Origin: Pseudomonas neustonica
GTDB taxonomy: Bacteria > Pseudomonadota > Gammaproteobacteria > Pseudomonadales > Pseudomonadaceae
NCBI RefSeq assembly: GCF_003797945.1
Contig: NZ_RKKU01000003.1
Span: 223,683 to 287,682, forward strand
Reading direction: 5' to 3'
DNA length: 64,000 nt
Numbering within the stretch: position 1 is the stretch's first letter; every line of letters starts with the position of its first letter. The position numbers and the translations under genes are program-made. Positions 28,199 through 38,837 of the stretch are shown one piece after another. The notes beneath the pieces are model-generated. The model was not told where the DNA came from and did no database searches. It was given only the letters and a program-made list of their open reading frames with translations.

Positions 28199-30129
28199 GC
28201 GGCGTTCGACTTGGCCTGCTGACGTTTTTGCTGCTGCTGTTGTGCCTGCCGGCACAGGCAGCATTGCGTCTGGTCTTGCAGTCTGACGACTTGAATCAGG
28301 CGGAACTGGCGGCCAGCCAGGCGCTGTTGGCTGACGTCAGCAGGGTGCTGCCACCTGTTCTGCTCAGCAGGCTTGATGCCGAGGTGCCTGTGCGCTGGAG
28401 CTCAGCACTGGATGCCAGTGTGGTCGGTCGAGCGAGCGCAAGTGGCAAGCTCCTGCTCAATCGTCGGCAGCTGTCTGTGCTTGTCGCTGCGCAGGACGCT
28501 GATCCTACACGCCAGCAACTGCTGGCAACCCTGGTTCATGAGATAGCTCATCTCTACGACCGAGGCCGCTACGGCTCCGACCGGCAGCGTCGGCTGTTCC
28601 AGCGCTGCCAGTCACAGCAACAAAGCCTTGGGCTGGTGGGGTTGCCGTCGTGGTGCCGTGGGCAAGGCGAGCGACGCTTTAGCCTCAGTGATGATCCACG
28701 TTTGCTTGACTTGGCTGGCTGGCCCGAGCGGGTAGGTGAGCGCGGCGCACGCGTCAAAGTTAACCATCAGCGTGATCGCAGCCCTGATCGTTACGAGCTG
28801 ACCAGTCCCAGTGAGTTCGTCGCAGTGAATGTCGAGTATTTCCTGCTCGACCCGCAATACGCTTGTCGGCGCCCGGCGCTGTTTGCTTTTTTCCGTCAGC
28901 ACTTTAACTGGGCGCCGGAGCATGTGCAGTCCTGCTCCGCTAGTTATCCCTACCTCAATGCTAGCCTGGATCCTGCGCAGCAGGCGTTGGGGCGAATCGA
29001 TCCGCAGCGTGTTTATGCGGTGCACTATCTGCTGGCCGAGCCTAACCAGGCCTGGGCTAGTCGCTGGGGGCACAGCATGCTGCGCCTGGTGATCTGTGCG
29101 CCGGGCCGCCCGGTTGGACCGGACTGTATGCTGGACGTCGATCAGCATCTGGTCCTGTCGTTTCGTGCGTTTGTAGAGGATGTTCAGCTCTCCAGCTGGG
29201 ACGGCCTCACCGGCAACTACCCCTCTCGGCTGTTCATTTTGCCGCTCACTCAGGTCGTCGATGAATACACCAAGCTGGAGCTGCGAAGCCTCAGCTCGAT
29301 TCCCTTGCAGCTCAATGAGCAGGAGCGTAAAGGTTTGATTGAGCAGGCTGCACAGCTGCACTGGAGCTATGACGGCACCTATTATTTCATCACCAATAAC
29401 TGCGCGGTAGAAACGCTCAAGCTGCTGCGCAGCGGCACGGCCAATGCCGAACTGACGGATCTTGAGAGCATCACGCCCACAGGGCTGTTGGCGCTGTTTG
29501 AGGGGCGAGGTCTGGCTGATGACAGCGAGCTGGCTGATCGCGAATGGGCGATGCGCCGCGGCTATTTCTTTGATTCCTACCGTGAGCGCTATCAGGTCAT
29601 GCTTGAGGTGGTCCGGGCCAACCTTGAGGTGCCTGTCGAGCGTGTCGATGATTGGTTGACGTTGGGTGCCGCGCAGCGCGCAGCATGGCTGTCAGCGGGC
29701 GATCAGCGCACTACAGCAGCACTGCTTCTGCTGGAGCAGGCCGCGCAGCGCCGCCAGTTGCTGCTGGTGCGTCAGGAGCTGAAGGCGCGCTATCAGGCGT
29801 TACGTGGTACCGGGCACAAAGGCCTGGATGACACGGAGCAACTGATGCAGCAGTTACTGGCGAATAGTGGTTATCTCAGTCGTCCCGCCGAGTTGCTGGG
29901 CGCCGGTTATGGCCTGCCGCAGGCAAGCGAATGGCAGCAATTGCAGCAGCGCAGCGCCGAGCGGCGTCAGGGCTTGCTGGATATGGCCGGTAATCTTGAT
30001 GAGCAGCTGCTGGCGTTACTGGATGCTGGGCGGCGCAATGAGATTGAGTTGGGCAAGCGCAATATTCGCCGGTTGGCTGGGCGTCTGCGTGCACTGCATC
30101 GCGCGGAGGGTGGCGTGCAGTTACCCTGA
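28195..30129 (+). CDS. DUF4105 family secreted protein with an HExxH motif
   Basis: A 644-residue exported protein. Signal peptide 1-23 (ends AQAA). LVHEIAHLYD near 121-130 is a zinc-peptidase HExxH motif. A later region has WGHSMLRL near 298 and NNCAVETLKLL near 402, with His and Cys placed as expected for the DUF4105 core, which is thought to be a papain/NlpC-like fold. The C-terminal third is rich in Leu, Gln and Arg and probably coiled. The start is TTG at 28195, overlapping the DUF2388 stop. The activity is unknown; the two possible catalytic centres are an inference from motifs. Confidence 0.82.
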   Translation: MSGVRLGLLTFLLLLLCLPAQAALRLVLQSDDLNQAELAASQALLADVSRVLPPVLLSRLDAEVPVRWSSALDASVVGRASASGKLLLNRRQLSVLVAAQDADPTRQQLLATLVHEIAHLYDRGRYGSDRQRRLFQRCQSQQQSLGLVGLPSWCRGQGERRFSLSDDPRLLDLAGWPERVGERGARVKVNHQRDRSPDRYELTSPSEFVAVNVEYFLLDPQYACRRPALFAFFRQHFNWAPEHVQSCSASYPYLNASLDPAQQALGRIDPQRVYAVHYLLAEPNQAWASRWGHSMLRLVICAPGRPVGPDCMLDVDQHLVLSFRAFVEDVQLSSWDGLTGNYPSRLFILPLTQVVDEYTKLELRSLSSIPLQLNEQERKGLIEQAAQLHWSYDGTYYFITNNCAVETLKLLRSGTANAELTDLESITPTGLLALFEGRGLADDSELADREWAMRRGYFFDSYRERYQVMLEVVRANLEVPVERVDDWLTLGAAQRAAWLSAGDQRTTAALLLLEQAAQRRQLLLVRQELKARYQALRGTGHKGLDDTEQLMQQLLANSGYLSRPAELLGAGYGLPQASEWQQLQQRSAERRQGLLDMAGNLDEQLLALLDAGRRNEIELGKRNIRRLAGRLRALHRAEGGVQLP

Positions 30130-30173
30130 CTCTCACCCACAGGCGCGGTAGAGCTGGAATTCAGGCACAAAAA

Positions 30174-30192
30174 AACCAGCTCAGAGCTGGTT
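30174..30192. terminator. Bidirectional terminator between the DUF4105 gene and tRNA-Leu
   Basis: AACCAGCT/AGCTGGTT stem with a 3-nt loop; A7 to the left gives the T tract for the tRNA, and TTTT to the right serves the DUF4105 gene. Confidence 0.8.
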
Positions 30193-30231
30193 GTTTTCAG
30201 GGTCTTGCCACAACCATCTGAGTGAGTCAGA

Positions 30232-30318
30232 TGGTGCCTCGAGGGAGAATCGAACTCCCACTCTGTCACCAGAAACGGATTTTGAATCCGCCGCGTCTAC
30301 CAATTCCGCCATCGAGGC
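30232..30318 (-). tRNA. tRNA-Leu (anticodon CAA)
   Basis: An 87-nt class II tRNA. Acceptor arms GCCTCGA/TCGAGGC pair perfectly, CCA is encoded, the D-arm has GGTAGACGC, the anticodon loop is TTCAAAA (CAA, reads UUG), there is a long variable arm, and the T-loop is GTTCGATTC. It lies convergent with the DUF4105 gene. Confidence 0.96.
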
Positions 30319-30344
30319 TTTGCGCTTCATGCAAGCCGGCGCGG

Positions 30345-30374
30345 AGTATACGAAGCTGTGGGCATAAAGGTCAA
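30345..30374 (-). promoter_or_regulatory. Sigma-70 promoter of tRNA-Leu
   Basis: On the minus strand TTGACC (30369-30374), an 18-bp spacer and TATACT (30345-30350), followed by the GC-rich discriminator CCGCGCC common at stringently controlled stable-RNA promoters. Confidence 0.8.
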
Positions 30375-30470
30375 TGCTCAAATAGCATTCGTTTTTTCGA
30401 GTGATCGCGGAGAGGCGTGTTTTCCGCTATTATGTGCGCCCTTTCAAACTCCTCCGGAACCGCTGCCTGC

Positions 30471-32644
<2,174 letters not shown>

Positions 32645-32703
32645 TTGGCGCTCGGATCGCCCCCATAACCGATTTTCTAGCAGTTTAATAACAGGAGTAT
32701 CAC

Positions 32704-33039
32704 ATGAGCTTTTTCATCCCCGCCGCTATGGCGCAATCAGCTGGCGGCGCAGCCGCGCCTATGGGTGCCGGTTTTGAATGGATTTTTCTGGTCGGCTTCG
32801 TCGTTATTTTCTATCTGATGATCTGGCGTCCGCAGTCCAAGCGTGCGAAAGAGCACAAGAACCTGCTGGCAAATCTGTCCAACGGCGATGAAGTAGTGAC
32901 CGGTGGCGGTATTCTGGGCAAGGTCAAGAAAGTGACAGATGAGTTCGTGGTGCTGGAAGTGACTGACAGTCAGGAACTGAAGTTTCAGAAAGGCGCTATT
33001 GTCGCCGTGTTGCCCAAGGGCACGCTGAAAGCCATCTAA
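32704..33039 (+). CDS. yajC: Sec translocon accessory protein YajC
   Basis: A 111-residue single-span inner-membrane protein. The membrane segment is about 22-42 (WIFLVGFVVIFYLMIW), followed by RPQSKRAKEH and a soluble domain with GDEVVTGGGILGKV. It joins SecD and SecF in the holotranslocon. Start ATG 32704 follows ACAGGAG. It lies 63 bp before secD. Confidence 0.96.
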   Translation: MSFFIPAAMAQSAGGAAAPMGAGFEWIFLVGFVVIFYLMIWRPQSKRAKEHKNLLANLSNGDEVVTGGGILGKVKKVTDEFVVLEVTDSQELKFQKGAIVAVLPKGTLKAI

Positions 33040-33102
33040 TCCCTCATGTAGAACTCTGTTCCGGGCGCCGATAAGGCGCCCGGACTGCTATCAGGCCCTG
33101 AT

Positions 33103-34974
33103 ATGCTCAACCGTTACCCCCTCTGGAAGTATTTGCTGATTGTGGTCGTGCTCGCGCTTGGCCTGATCTATGCCACGCCTAACCTGTATCCGGACGATCC
33201 TGCCATTCAGATTTCCGGTGCCAGCTCCACGCAAACTATCGAACAGGCCGACCTTGATCTTATTGAGCAGGCGCTGGCCAGTGCTGGCCTGCAGACCAAG
33301 GGCAGTGAACTGGGCAGTAATGGCCGTTCTGGTCTGGTGCGCCTGGTAAATCGCTCTGATCAATTGGGCGCGCAGGATGTGGTGCGCGATGCGCTGGGCC
33401 GCGATTACGTGGTAGCACAAAATCTGGCGCCAACCACGCCAGAGTGGCTGATGAATATCGGCGCAGGACCTATGACTCTGGGTCTGGATCTCTCCGGTGG
33501 TGTGCACTTCCTGCTGCAAGTTGATATGGACAAGGCTTTGGAGACGCGGGTCAATGTCTATCAAAGTGAAGTGCGTGGCTTGATGCGTACCGAAAAGTTG
33601 CGTTATCGCAGCTTGCCTACCCAGGGCACTACCCTGCAATTTGGCTTCGCCAATGAAGAGGATCTGTCGGCCGCGCGGCGCCTGATCGGTAAGCAGTATC
33701 CCCAGTTTGCACTGAACTCGGTCGAGCGGGGCGATCAGCAGGTGTTGCAGCTGACCCTGACCGAAGCGGAAATTTCCAACATTCGTGAATATGCGGTTCA
33801 GCAGAACCTGACCACTGTCCGTAATCGAGTCAATGAGCTCGGTGTGGCCGAGCCTCTGGTGCAGCGTCAGGGTGCCAATCGTATCGTGGTTGAACTGCCG
33901 GGCGTTCAGGATACCGCTGAAGCCAAGCGGGTGCTGGGTAAGACTGCGAACCTCGAGTTTCGTCTCGCTGCTGAGCCTGATGCGCCTGCGGCAACCACCG
34001 AAACTTTTGAGTATCGGGGCAGCAACGGCCGTCCGCCGGCTCAGGTTGAGCGCAGTCTCATCATTACCGGTGATCAGGTTACCGACGCCCAGTCCAACTA
34101 CGACGAAAACGGTCGCCCGCAAGTTAATATCAAACTAGATAGTCACGGCGGCGAATTGATGAACCGCGCTACGCGCAGCAATATCGGTCGTGGCATGGCG
34201 GTACTGTTCATCGAGCAGCGCGAGATCAGTCGCACTGTTACCCAGGAAGTTGATGGGGTAGAGCAGCAGGTCGAGATTCCGGCCTTTGTTGAAGAGAAAT
34301 CGATCATCAGCTTGGCGACCATCCAAAGCGCGCTGGGTAACCAGTTCCGCATCACCGGTCTGGATTCGCCCGCTGAGGCCTCTGAGCTAGCGCTATTATT
34401 GCGTGCAGGCGGGCTAGCTGCGCCGATGCATTTTGTTGAAGAGCGAACTATCGGCCCCAGCCTGGGCGCAGAGAACATTGCCAAGGGTGTGACGGCTACG
34501 CAGGTCGGTTTTGCGCTGGTATTGATTTTCATGGTGCTGGTGTATCGCGCATTCGGCGTGTTTGCTGGCATAGCGCTGACCTTCAATCTTGTGCTGCTGT
34601 TGGCGCTTATGTCGCTGTTGGGTGCCACGCTGACGCTTCCCGGTATTGCCGGTATCGTGCTGACGCTGGGTATGGCGGTCGACGCCAACGTGCTGATCTT
34701 TTCGCGTATCAAGGAAGAAGTTGCCAACGGGATATCGCCGCAGCGCGCTGTGCATGAGGGCTACGATAAGGCGTTCTCCGCCATTATCGACGGTAACCTG
34801 ACGACGCTGCTGGTCGGGGTAATCCTATTTGCCATGGGTTCCGGTCCGATCAAGGGCTTCGCCGTTACACTGTCGCTGGGGATTCTGACCTCGATGTTCA
34901 GTGCCATCATGGTCACCCGTGCCATGGTCAACTTGTCCGTCGGTGGACGCGACATCAAGAAGCTGTGGCTGTGA
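33103..34974 (+). CDS. secD: Protein translocase subunit SecD
   Basis: A 623-residue inner-membrane protein that uses the proton motive force to help exported proteins through SecYEG. One N-terminal membrane span, a large periplasmic domain with LGLDLSGGVHFLLQVD near 125, then five spans in the last third with GMAVDANVLIFSRIKEE, the conserved D-N motif. It is followed 10 nt later by secF. Confidence 0.97.
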   Translation: MLNRYPLWKYLLIVVVLALGLIYATPNLYPDDPAIQISGASSTQTIEQADLDLIEQALASAGLQTKGSELGSNGRSGLVRLVNRSDQLGAQDVVRDALGRDYVVAQNLAPTTPEWLMNIGAGPMTLGLDLSGGVHFLLQVDMDKALETRVNVYQSEVRGLMRTEKLRYRSLPTQGTTLQFGFANEEDLSAARRLIGKQYPQFALNSVERGDQQVLQLTLTEAEISNIREYAVQQNLTTVRNRVNELGVAEPLVQRQGANRIVVELPGVQDTAEAKRVLGKTANLEFRLAAEPDAPAATTETFEYRGSNGRPPAQVERSLIITGDQVTDAQSNYDENGRPQVNIKLDSHGGELMNRATRSNIGRGMAVLFIEQREISRTVTQEVDGVEQQVEIPAFVEEKSIISLATIQSALGNQFRITGLDSPAEASELALLLRAGGLAAPMHFVEERTIGPSLGAENIAKGVTATQVGFALVLIFMVLVYRAFGVFAGIALTFNLVLLLALMSLLGATLTLPGIAGIVLTLGMAVDANVLIFSRIKEEVANGISPQRAVHEGYDKAFSAIIDGNLTTLLVGVILFAMGSGPIKGFAVTLSLGILTSMFSAIMVTRAMVNLSVGGRDIKKLWL

Positions 34975-34984
34975 GGATCAACCC

Positions 34985-35899
34985 ATGACTAACATTAAAA
35001 CCATTAATTTCCTCGGGCTGCGCAAGGTCTTCTTTGGTCTTGCCATAGTGCTGATGCTGGCGTCGATTGCCAGTCTGGTAGTCAAGCAGCTCAATCTGGG
35101 GCTCGACTTTACCGGTGGTGCGCTGGTGGAGCTGAACTATAGCCAGCCGGCTGATCTGGAAGAAATTCGCGGTGTGCTGCGCGAGAACGGCTGGAACGAT
35201 GCGGTGGTGCAAAACTTTGGCGCGTCGACGGATGTGCTGATTCGTCTGCCCAGCGAGAATCCTGATCTGGGCGCTGAAATTGCCCAGTTGGTGAAGCGCC
35301 AGGATGGCAATGACGTATCGGTTAAGCGTGTCGAGTTTATCGGCCCACAGGTAGGTGAAGAGCTGCGCGACAAGGGCGGCCTCGGCATGCTGTTGGCGCT
35401 CGGTGGTATTCTGCTTTACGTATCGCTGCGCTTTCAGATGAAGTTTGCCGTGTCGGCCATCGTCGCGCTGTTCCACGACGTGATCTTTACCCTTGGCATA
35501 TTTTCACTGTTCGGTCTGTCATTCGATCTGACGGTGCTGGCGGCCCTGCTGGCGGTAATCGGCTATTCGCTGAACGATACTATCGTTGTGTTCGACCGGG
35601 TGCGGGAGAATATGCGGTTGATGCGTCAGACCGAGTTGACCGACATCATCAACATCTCGACCACTCAAACCCTGGGGCGTACCCTGGCAACCTCTTTCTC
35701 GACCATTCTGGTGCTCCTCGCGCTGTTCTGGTTTGGCGGTGAGAATATTCACGGGTTCGCGACGGCGTTGCTGATCGGTGTGGGTGTGGGTACCTACTCC
35801 TCCATCTACATTGCCGGTGGTTTGCTAGTGACTATGAAGCTGACGCGTGATGACCTGATCCCGCCGCAGATCGAAGAGGCCATTGACGACCGGCCCTAG
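34985..35899 (+). CDS. secF: Protein translocase subunit SecF
   Basis: A 304-residue partner of SecD with six membrane spans. LGLDFTGGALVEL near 40 and GYSLNDTIVVFDRVREN near 195 are the matching motifs. ATG 34985 is chosen because GAGGATC precedes it and the family start is there; the open frame begins earlier. The TAG stop is followed at once by a perfect hairpin, heptad repeats and a terminator. Confidence 0.97.
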   Translation: MTNIKTINFLGLRKVFFGLAIVLMLASIASLVVKQLNLGLDFTGGALVELNYSQPADLEEIRGVLRENGWNDAVVQNFGASTDVLIRLPSENPDLGAEIAQLVKRQDGNDVSVKRVEFIGPQVGEELRDKGGLGMLLALGGILLYVSLRFQMKFAVSAIVALFHDVIFTLGIFSLFGLSFDLTVLAALLAVIGYSLNDTIVVFDRVRENMRLMRQTELTDIINISTTQTLGRTLATSFSTILVLLALFWFGGENIHGFATALLIGVGVGTYSSIYIAGGLLVTMKLTRDDLIPPQIEEAIDDRP

Positions 35900-35916
35900 C
35901 ATCGGCTTTGCCGATG
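35900..35916 (+). other. Perfect hairpin directly after the secF stop codon
   Basis: CATCGGC/GCCGATG arms of 7 bp with a TTT loop begin at the first base after TAG. No T tract follows, so it is not a terminator by itself. Confidence 0.7.
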
Positions 35917-35920
35917 TAGC

Positions 35921-35976
35921 TGCAAGGCGCAAGCTGCAAGCCGTAAGCCGTAAGCCGTAAGTTAGAAGCTAGAAGC
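35921..35976 (+). repeat. Heptad array after secF (8 NNNAAGC units)
   Basis: In 7-base steps: TGCAAGG, CGCAAGC, TGCAAGC, CGTAAGC, CGTAAGC, CGTAAGT, TAGAAGC, TAGAAGC. The AAGC core is kept while the first three bases drift. It lies between the secF stop and its terminator, in the sense direction. Confidence 0.85.
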
Positions 35977-35987
35977 TAGAACAAAAA

Positions 35988-36018
35988 GCCCATACCGGAT
36001 TTTGGTATGGGCTTTTTT
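35988..36018 (+). terminator. Terminator of the queA-secF transcript
   Basis: GCCCATACC/GGTATGGGC stem, 7-nt loop, T6, with A5 on the left that could also make it work on the other strand. Confidence 0.88.
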
Positions 36019-36060
36019 CGTTGCTGGACTTGACTCTGGGTTCGCGCGGGACATCCTTGG

Positions 36061-36137
36061 CTTCCAGCTTCCAGCTTCCAGCTTCCAGCTTCCAGCTTCC
36101 AGCTTCCAGCTTCCAGCTTCCAGCTTCCAGCTTCCAG
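36061..36137. repeat. Tandem repeat: 11 perfect copies of a 7-bp unit (CTTCCAG)
   Basis: Exactly 77 bp of identical heptamers with no variation. On the minus strand the unit is CTGGAAG, which belongs to the same AAGC family (GGAAGCT). Because 7 is not a multiple of 3, all reading frames stay open across it; none is a gene. Confidence 0.97.
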
Positions 36138-36157
36138 CCAAAAAAATACCCACAAAA

Positions 36158-36190
36158 AAAGGCCCACACCGAACTAACGTATGGGCCTTT
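36158..36190 (-). terminator. Terminator of suhB
   Basis: On the minus strand AAAGGCCCA pairs with TGGGCCTTT and T7 follows. Its stem resembles the secF terminator at 35988-36018 (shared GCCCA and TATGGGC). Confidence 0.85.
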
Positions 36191-36210
36191 CTATTCAAGC
36201 CTGCACAATC

Positions 36211-36259
36211 AGCTTGTAGCTTGTAGCTTGTAGCTTGTAGCTTGTAGCTTAAAGCTTGC
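36211..36259 (-). repeat. Heptad array after suhB (7 units)
   Basis: On the plus strand, five AGCTTGT units followed by AGCTTAA and AGCTTGC. In suhB sense this is the NNNAAGC family, again between stop codon and terminator. Confidence 0.88.
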
Positions 36260-36264
36260 CGCTG

Positions 36265-36291
36265 GGCATGAAACTCTTAGAGTTTCATGCC
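36265..36291 (-). other. Perfect inverted repeat centred on the suhB stop codon
   Basis: GGCATGAAACTC (36265-36276) and GAGTTTCATGCC (36280-36291) are exact complements; the three unpaired bases are the TAA stop codon of suhB. Confidence 0.9.
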
Positions 36292-37092
36292 GGAGGTCAG
36301 GTGCGGCTGAATGGCGGTTAGCACCGCTTTGAAGCACTTGGGGTTGCCAGCGACGATGTGGCCTTTGTCGAGGAAGTGGTGGCTGCCAGTGAAATCACTG
36401 ACCAGGCCACCTGCTTCCTGAATCAAAAGCGCGCCCGCAGCCATATCCCACTCGGCCAGGCCAAATTCCCAGAAAGCGTCGTAGCGACCGGCGGCCACGT
36501 AGGCCAGGTCCAGGCTCGCAGCGCCAGCGCGACGGATGCCAGCAGTTTGACCCACCAGGCTGCGGAACATGCCCAGATAGTTGTCCAGCGCGTCGATCTG
36601 ATTGTCCCGGAAAGGGAAGCCGGTACCCAGCAGGGCGCCGTCCAGGGTTTTGCGGTTGCTCACTCGCAGGCGACGGCCGTTCAAGGCAGCGCCACGGCCG
36701 CGGCTGGCGGTAAACTCTTCCTGACGAATAGGATCGAACACTACAGCGTGTTCAGTGCGGCCTTTGACCCGGCAAGCGATGCTGATCGCAAAATGCGGTA
36801 CGCCGTGGATGAAGTTGGTAGTGCCATCCAGTGGGTCGATAATCCACACGGTATCTGCGCCGTCGCCCTGGCCAGGCTGAAATCCGGACTCTTCAGCCTG
36901 GATGCTGTGATCGGGGTATGCCTTGCGCAGATGGGAAATAATGGTCTGCTCGGCGGCGCGGTCAATTTCGGTCACGTAGTCGCGAGCGTCCTTCTCGTCG
37001 ACGGTAAGAACATCAATACGTTCCATGGAACGGTAGATCATTTCTCCGGCGCTACGTGCGGCGCGGAGGGCGATGTTCAGCATGGGCTGCAT
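36277..37092 (-). CDS. suhB: Inositol-1-monophosphatase family protein SuhB
   Basis: A 271-residue metal-dependent phosphatase that also joins the rRNA antitermination complex in gammaproteobacteria. EESG near 68, the metal-binding DPLDGTTNFIHG near 84-95, and the second Asp site AEWDMAAGALLIQEAGG near 213 are all present. ATG 37092 gives the usual MQPMLNIALRAAR start; the frame is open 21 codons upstream. It is divergent from trmJ, a conserved arrangement. The last codons and the stop lie in a perfect inverted repeat. Confidence 0.96.
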   Translation of the reverse strand: MQPMLNIALRAARSAGEMIYRSMERIDVLTVDEKDARDYVTEIDRAAEQTIISHLRKAYPDHSIQAEESGFQPGQGDGADTVWIIDPLDGTTNFIHGVPHFAISIACRVKGRTEHAVVFDPIRQEEFTASRGRGAALNGRRLRVSNRKTLDGALLGTGFPFRDNQIDALDNYLGMFRSLVGQTAGIRRAGAASLDLAYVAAGRYDAFWEFGLAEWDMAAGALLIQEAGGLVSDFTGSHHFLDKGHIVAGNPKCFKAVLTAIQPHLTSGMKL

Positions 37093-37227
37093 AGGGATGT
37101 ATCTCTGTCGGGAAGATGAAAAGCCGGAAATTGTAGCAGATAACCTTGGCAACATGAATGCATCATGGCTATCGCCCTATAGCTTTTGTAATATGCAGGG
37201 TTCATTCAGGTGCCCAAAGGTGTTGCA

Positions 37228-38007
37228 GTGTTGAATAATGTGCGTGTTGTATTGGTCAATACCAGCCATCCTGGCAACATCGGTGGTGCGGCGCGAGCGA
37301 TGAAAAACATGGGCCTGCACGAGTTGGTGCTGGTCGATCCGGTGCGTTTCCCTGACCAGCAAGCCAACGCTCGCGCTGCCGGTGCTGAAGACGTTTTGCA
37401 GGGCGCGCGCATCGTAGAAACCCTGGAAGAGGCCATTGCCGACTGTGTACTGGTACTGGGTACCAGTGCCCGTGATCGCCGTATTCCCTGGCCTGTGCTT
37501 GACCCGCGCGAAGCGGCAGATGAAGTGCTGAATCGTCTTGAGTCCGAGCAAAGCGGTCCGGTCGCTATTGTCTTTGGGCGTGAAGATGCGGGCCTGACCA
37601 GTGAAGAGCTACAGCGCTGTCAGTATCACGTGCACATCCCGTCAATGCCGGATTTCAGTTCACTCAATCTGGGCGCGGCGGTGCAGGTGTTGGCCTATGA
37701 ATTGCGTATGCAGTCGTTGCAGCGCGCCGGTGCACCGACCAAGATGCATAAGATTGAGACCACCGCGCTGCCTAATGAAACCCCGGCTACTGCCGGAGAG
37801 CTGGAGCAGTATTTTCAGCATCTTGAGCAGGTGCTGGTTGAAATCGGCTTCCACGACCCTCAAAAACCCAGACAGTTGATGCCGCGCTTGCGCCGTTTGT
37901 ACGGTCGTATTCAGGTCAATCGGATGGAGATGAACATCCTGCGTGGTATTTTGACCGAAACCCAAAAAGCCATCGGAGTCAAAGCATCCGGTGAGCGGAG
38001 ACGTTAA
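37228..38007 (+). CDS. trmJ: tRNA (cytidine/uridine-2'-O-)-methyltransferase TrmJ
   Basis: A 259-residue SPOUT methyltransferase that modifies the ribose at position 32 of t[23 protein letters not shown] at the start, [13 protein letters not shown] near 115 and [15 protein letters not shown] near 140 form the knot motifs. The GTG at 37228 is preferred over the GTG at 37210 because it aligns with known TrmJ starts and has AAAGG upstream. It is followed by cysE after 2 nt. Confidence 0.95.
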   Translation: MLNNVRVVLVNTSHPGNIGGAARAMKNMGLHELVLVDPVRFPDQQANARAAGAEDVLQGARIVETLEEAIADCVLVLGTSARDRRIPWPVLDPREAADEVLNRLESEQSGPVAIVFGREDAGLTSEELQRCQYHVHIPSMPDFSSLNLGAAVQVLAYELRMQSLQRAGAPTKMHKIETTALPNETPATAGELEQYFQHLEQVLVEIGFHDPQKPRQLMPRLRRLYGRIQVNRMEMNILRGILTETQKAIGVKASGERRR

Positions 38008-38009
38008 GC

Positions 38010-38828
38010 ATGTTTGAACGCATGAAAGAAGATATAGCCAGTGTTTTCCATCGTGACCCTGCTGCGCGCAACACGCTGGAAGTGCTGACCTGCTATCCAG
38101 GCTTGCATGCGGTCTGGATGCACCGTCTGTCGCATGGTTTGTGGGTGCGTAATGCCTTTTTACTGGCGCGCATGGTGTCGCATCTCGCGCGCTGGTTAAC
38201 CGGTATCGAGATTCACCCGGGTGCCAAGCTGGGTCGCCGCTTTTTTATCGACCATGGTTTTGGTGTGGTAATTGGCGAGACAGCCGAGATCGGTGATGAC
38301 GTCACCCTGTATCAGGGCGTCACGCTCGGGGGGACCAGTTGGGATCATGGTAAGCGCCACCCAACCCTGGAAGATGGCGTAGTGGTCGGTGCGGGCGCCA
38401 AGGTGCTGGGCCCGTTCACCGTCGGCAAGGGTGCCAAGATCGGCTCCAACGCAGTGGTGACCAAAGCGGTGCCTGCTGGTGCGACTGCGGTGGGTATCCC
38501 AGGCCGAATAATCGTCAAGGAGGCGGAGCAGTCGGCTGATCAGCAACAGCAGGCCAAGCGCCAGGCCATGGCTGAAAAGCTTGGCTTCGACGCCTATGGC
38601 GTCAGTCGCGACATGCCCGACCCTGTTGCCCGTGCCATCGGCCAGATGCTGGACCATATGCATGCGGTGGACGGTCGGCTTGAAGGTATGTGCAATGCGT
38701 TGAGCGAGCTGGGCAGCGATTACTGCGCCAAGGAGCTGCCAACGCTGGGTGGTGAGGATTTTGAGTTGCTGAAGGATGACGGCGAAGTGGCAGTGGATGC
38801 TGAAAGTAATGACTCCATTGCACGCTGA
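38010..38828 (+). CDS. cysE: Serine O-acetyltransferase
   Basis: A 272-residue left-handed beta-helix enzyme that acetylates serine, the first step of cysteine synthesis. The hexapeptide-repeat domain (about 70-175) has [19 protein letters not shown] and [20 protein letters not shown], with the conserved catalytic-site histidines. A 90-residue C-terminal extension rich in Gln and Ala resembles the isc-linked SAT form. It lies between trmJ and a cysteine desulfurase, where it could supply cysteine locally. Confidence 0.95.
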   Translation: MFERMKEDIASVFHRDPAARNTLEVLTCYPGLHAVWMHRLSHGLWVRNAFLLARMVSHLARWLTGIEIHPGAKLGRRFFIDHGFGVVIGETAEIGDDVTLYQGVTLGGTSWDHGKRHPTLEDGVVVGAGAKVLGPFTVGKGAKIGSNAVVTKAVPAGATAVGIPGRIIVKEAEQSADQQQQAKRQAMAEKLGFDAYGVSRDMPDPVARAIGQMLDHMHAVDGRLEGMCNALSELGSDYCAKELPTLGGEDFELLKDDGEVAVDAESNDSIAR

Positions 38829-38837
38829 GGTGAATCC

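Noticed and set aside
33091..34122. A 343-codon open frame antisense to secD
   Set aside because: The secD reading is certain by homology; the antisense frame has no family pattern.
35962..36233. Several short open frames on both strands encoding repeated KLEAGSW or QLPASSF peptides
   Set aside because: They only exist because a 7-bp repeat keeps all frames open; no ribosome-binding sites, and they span two terminators.
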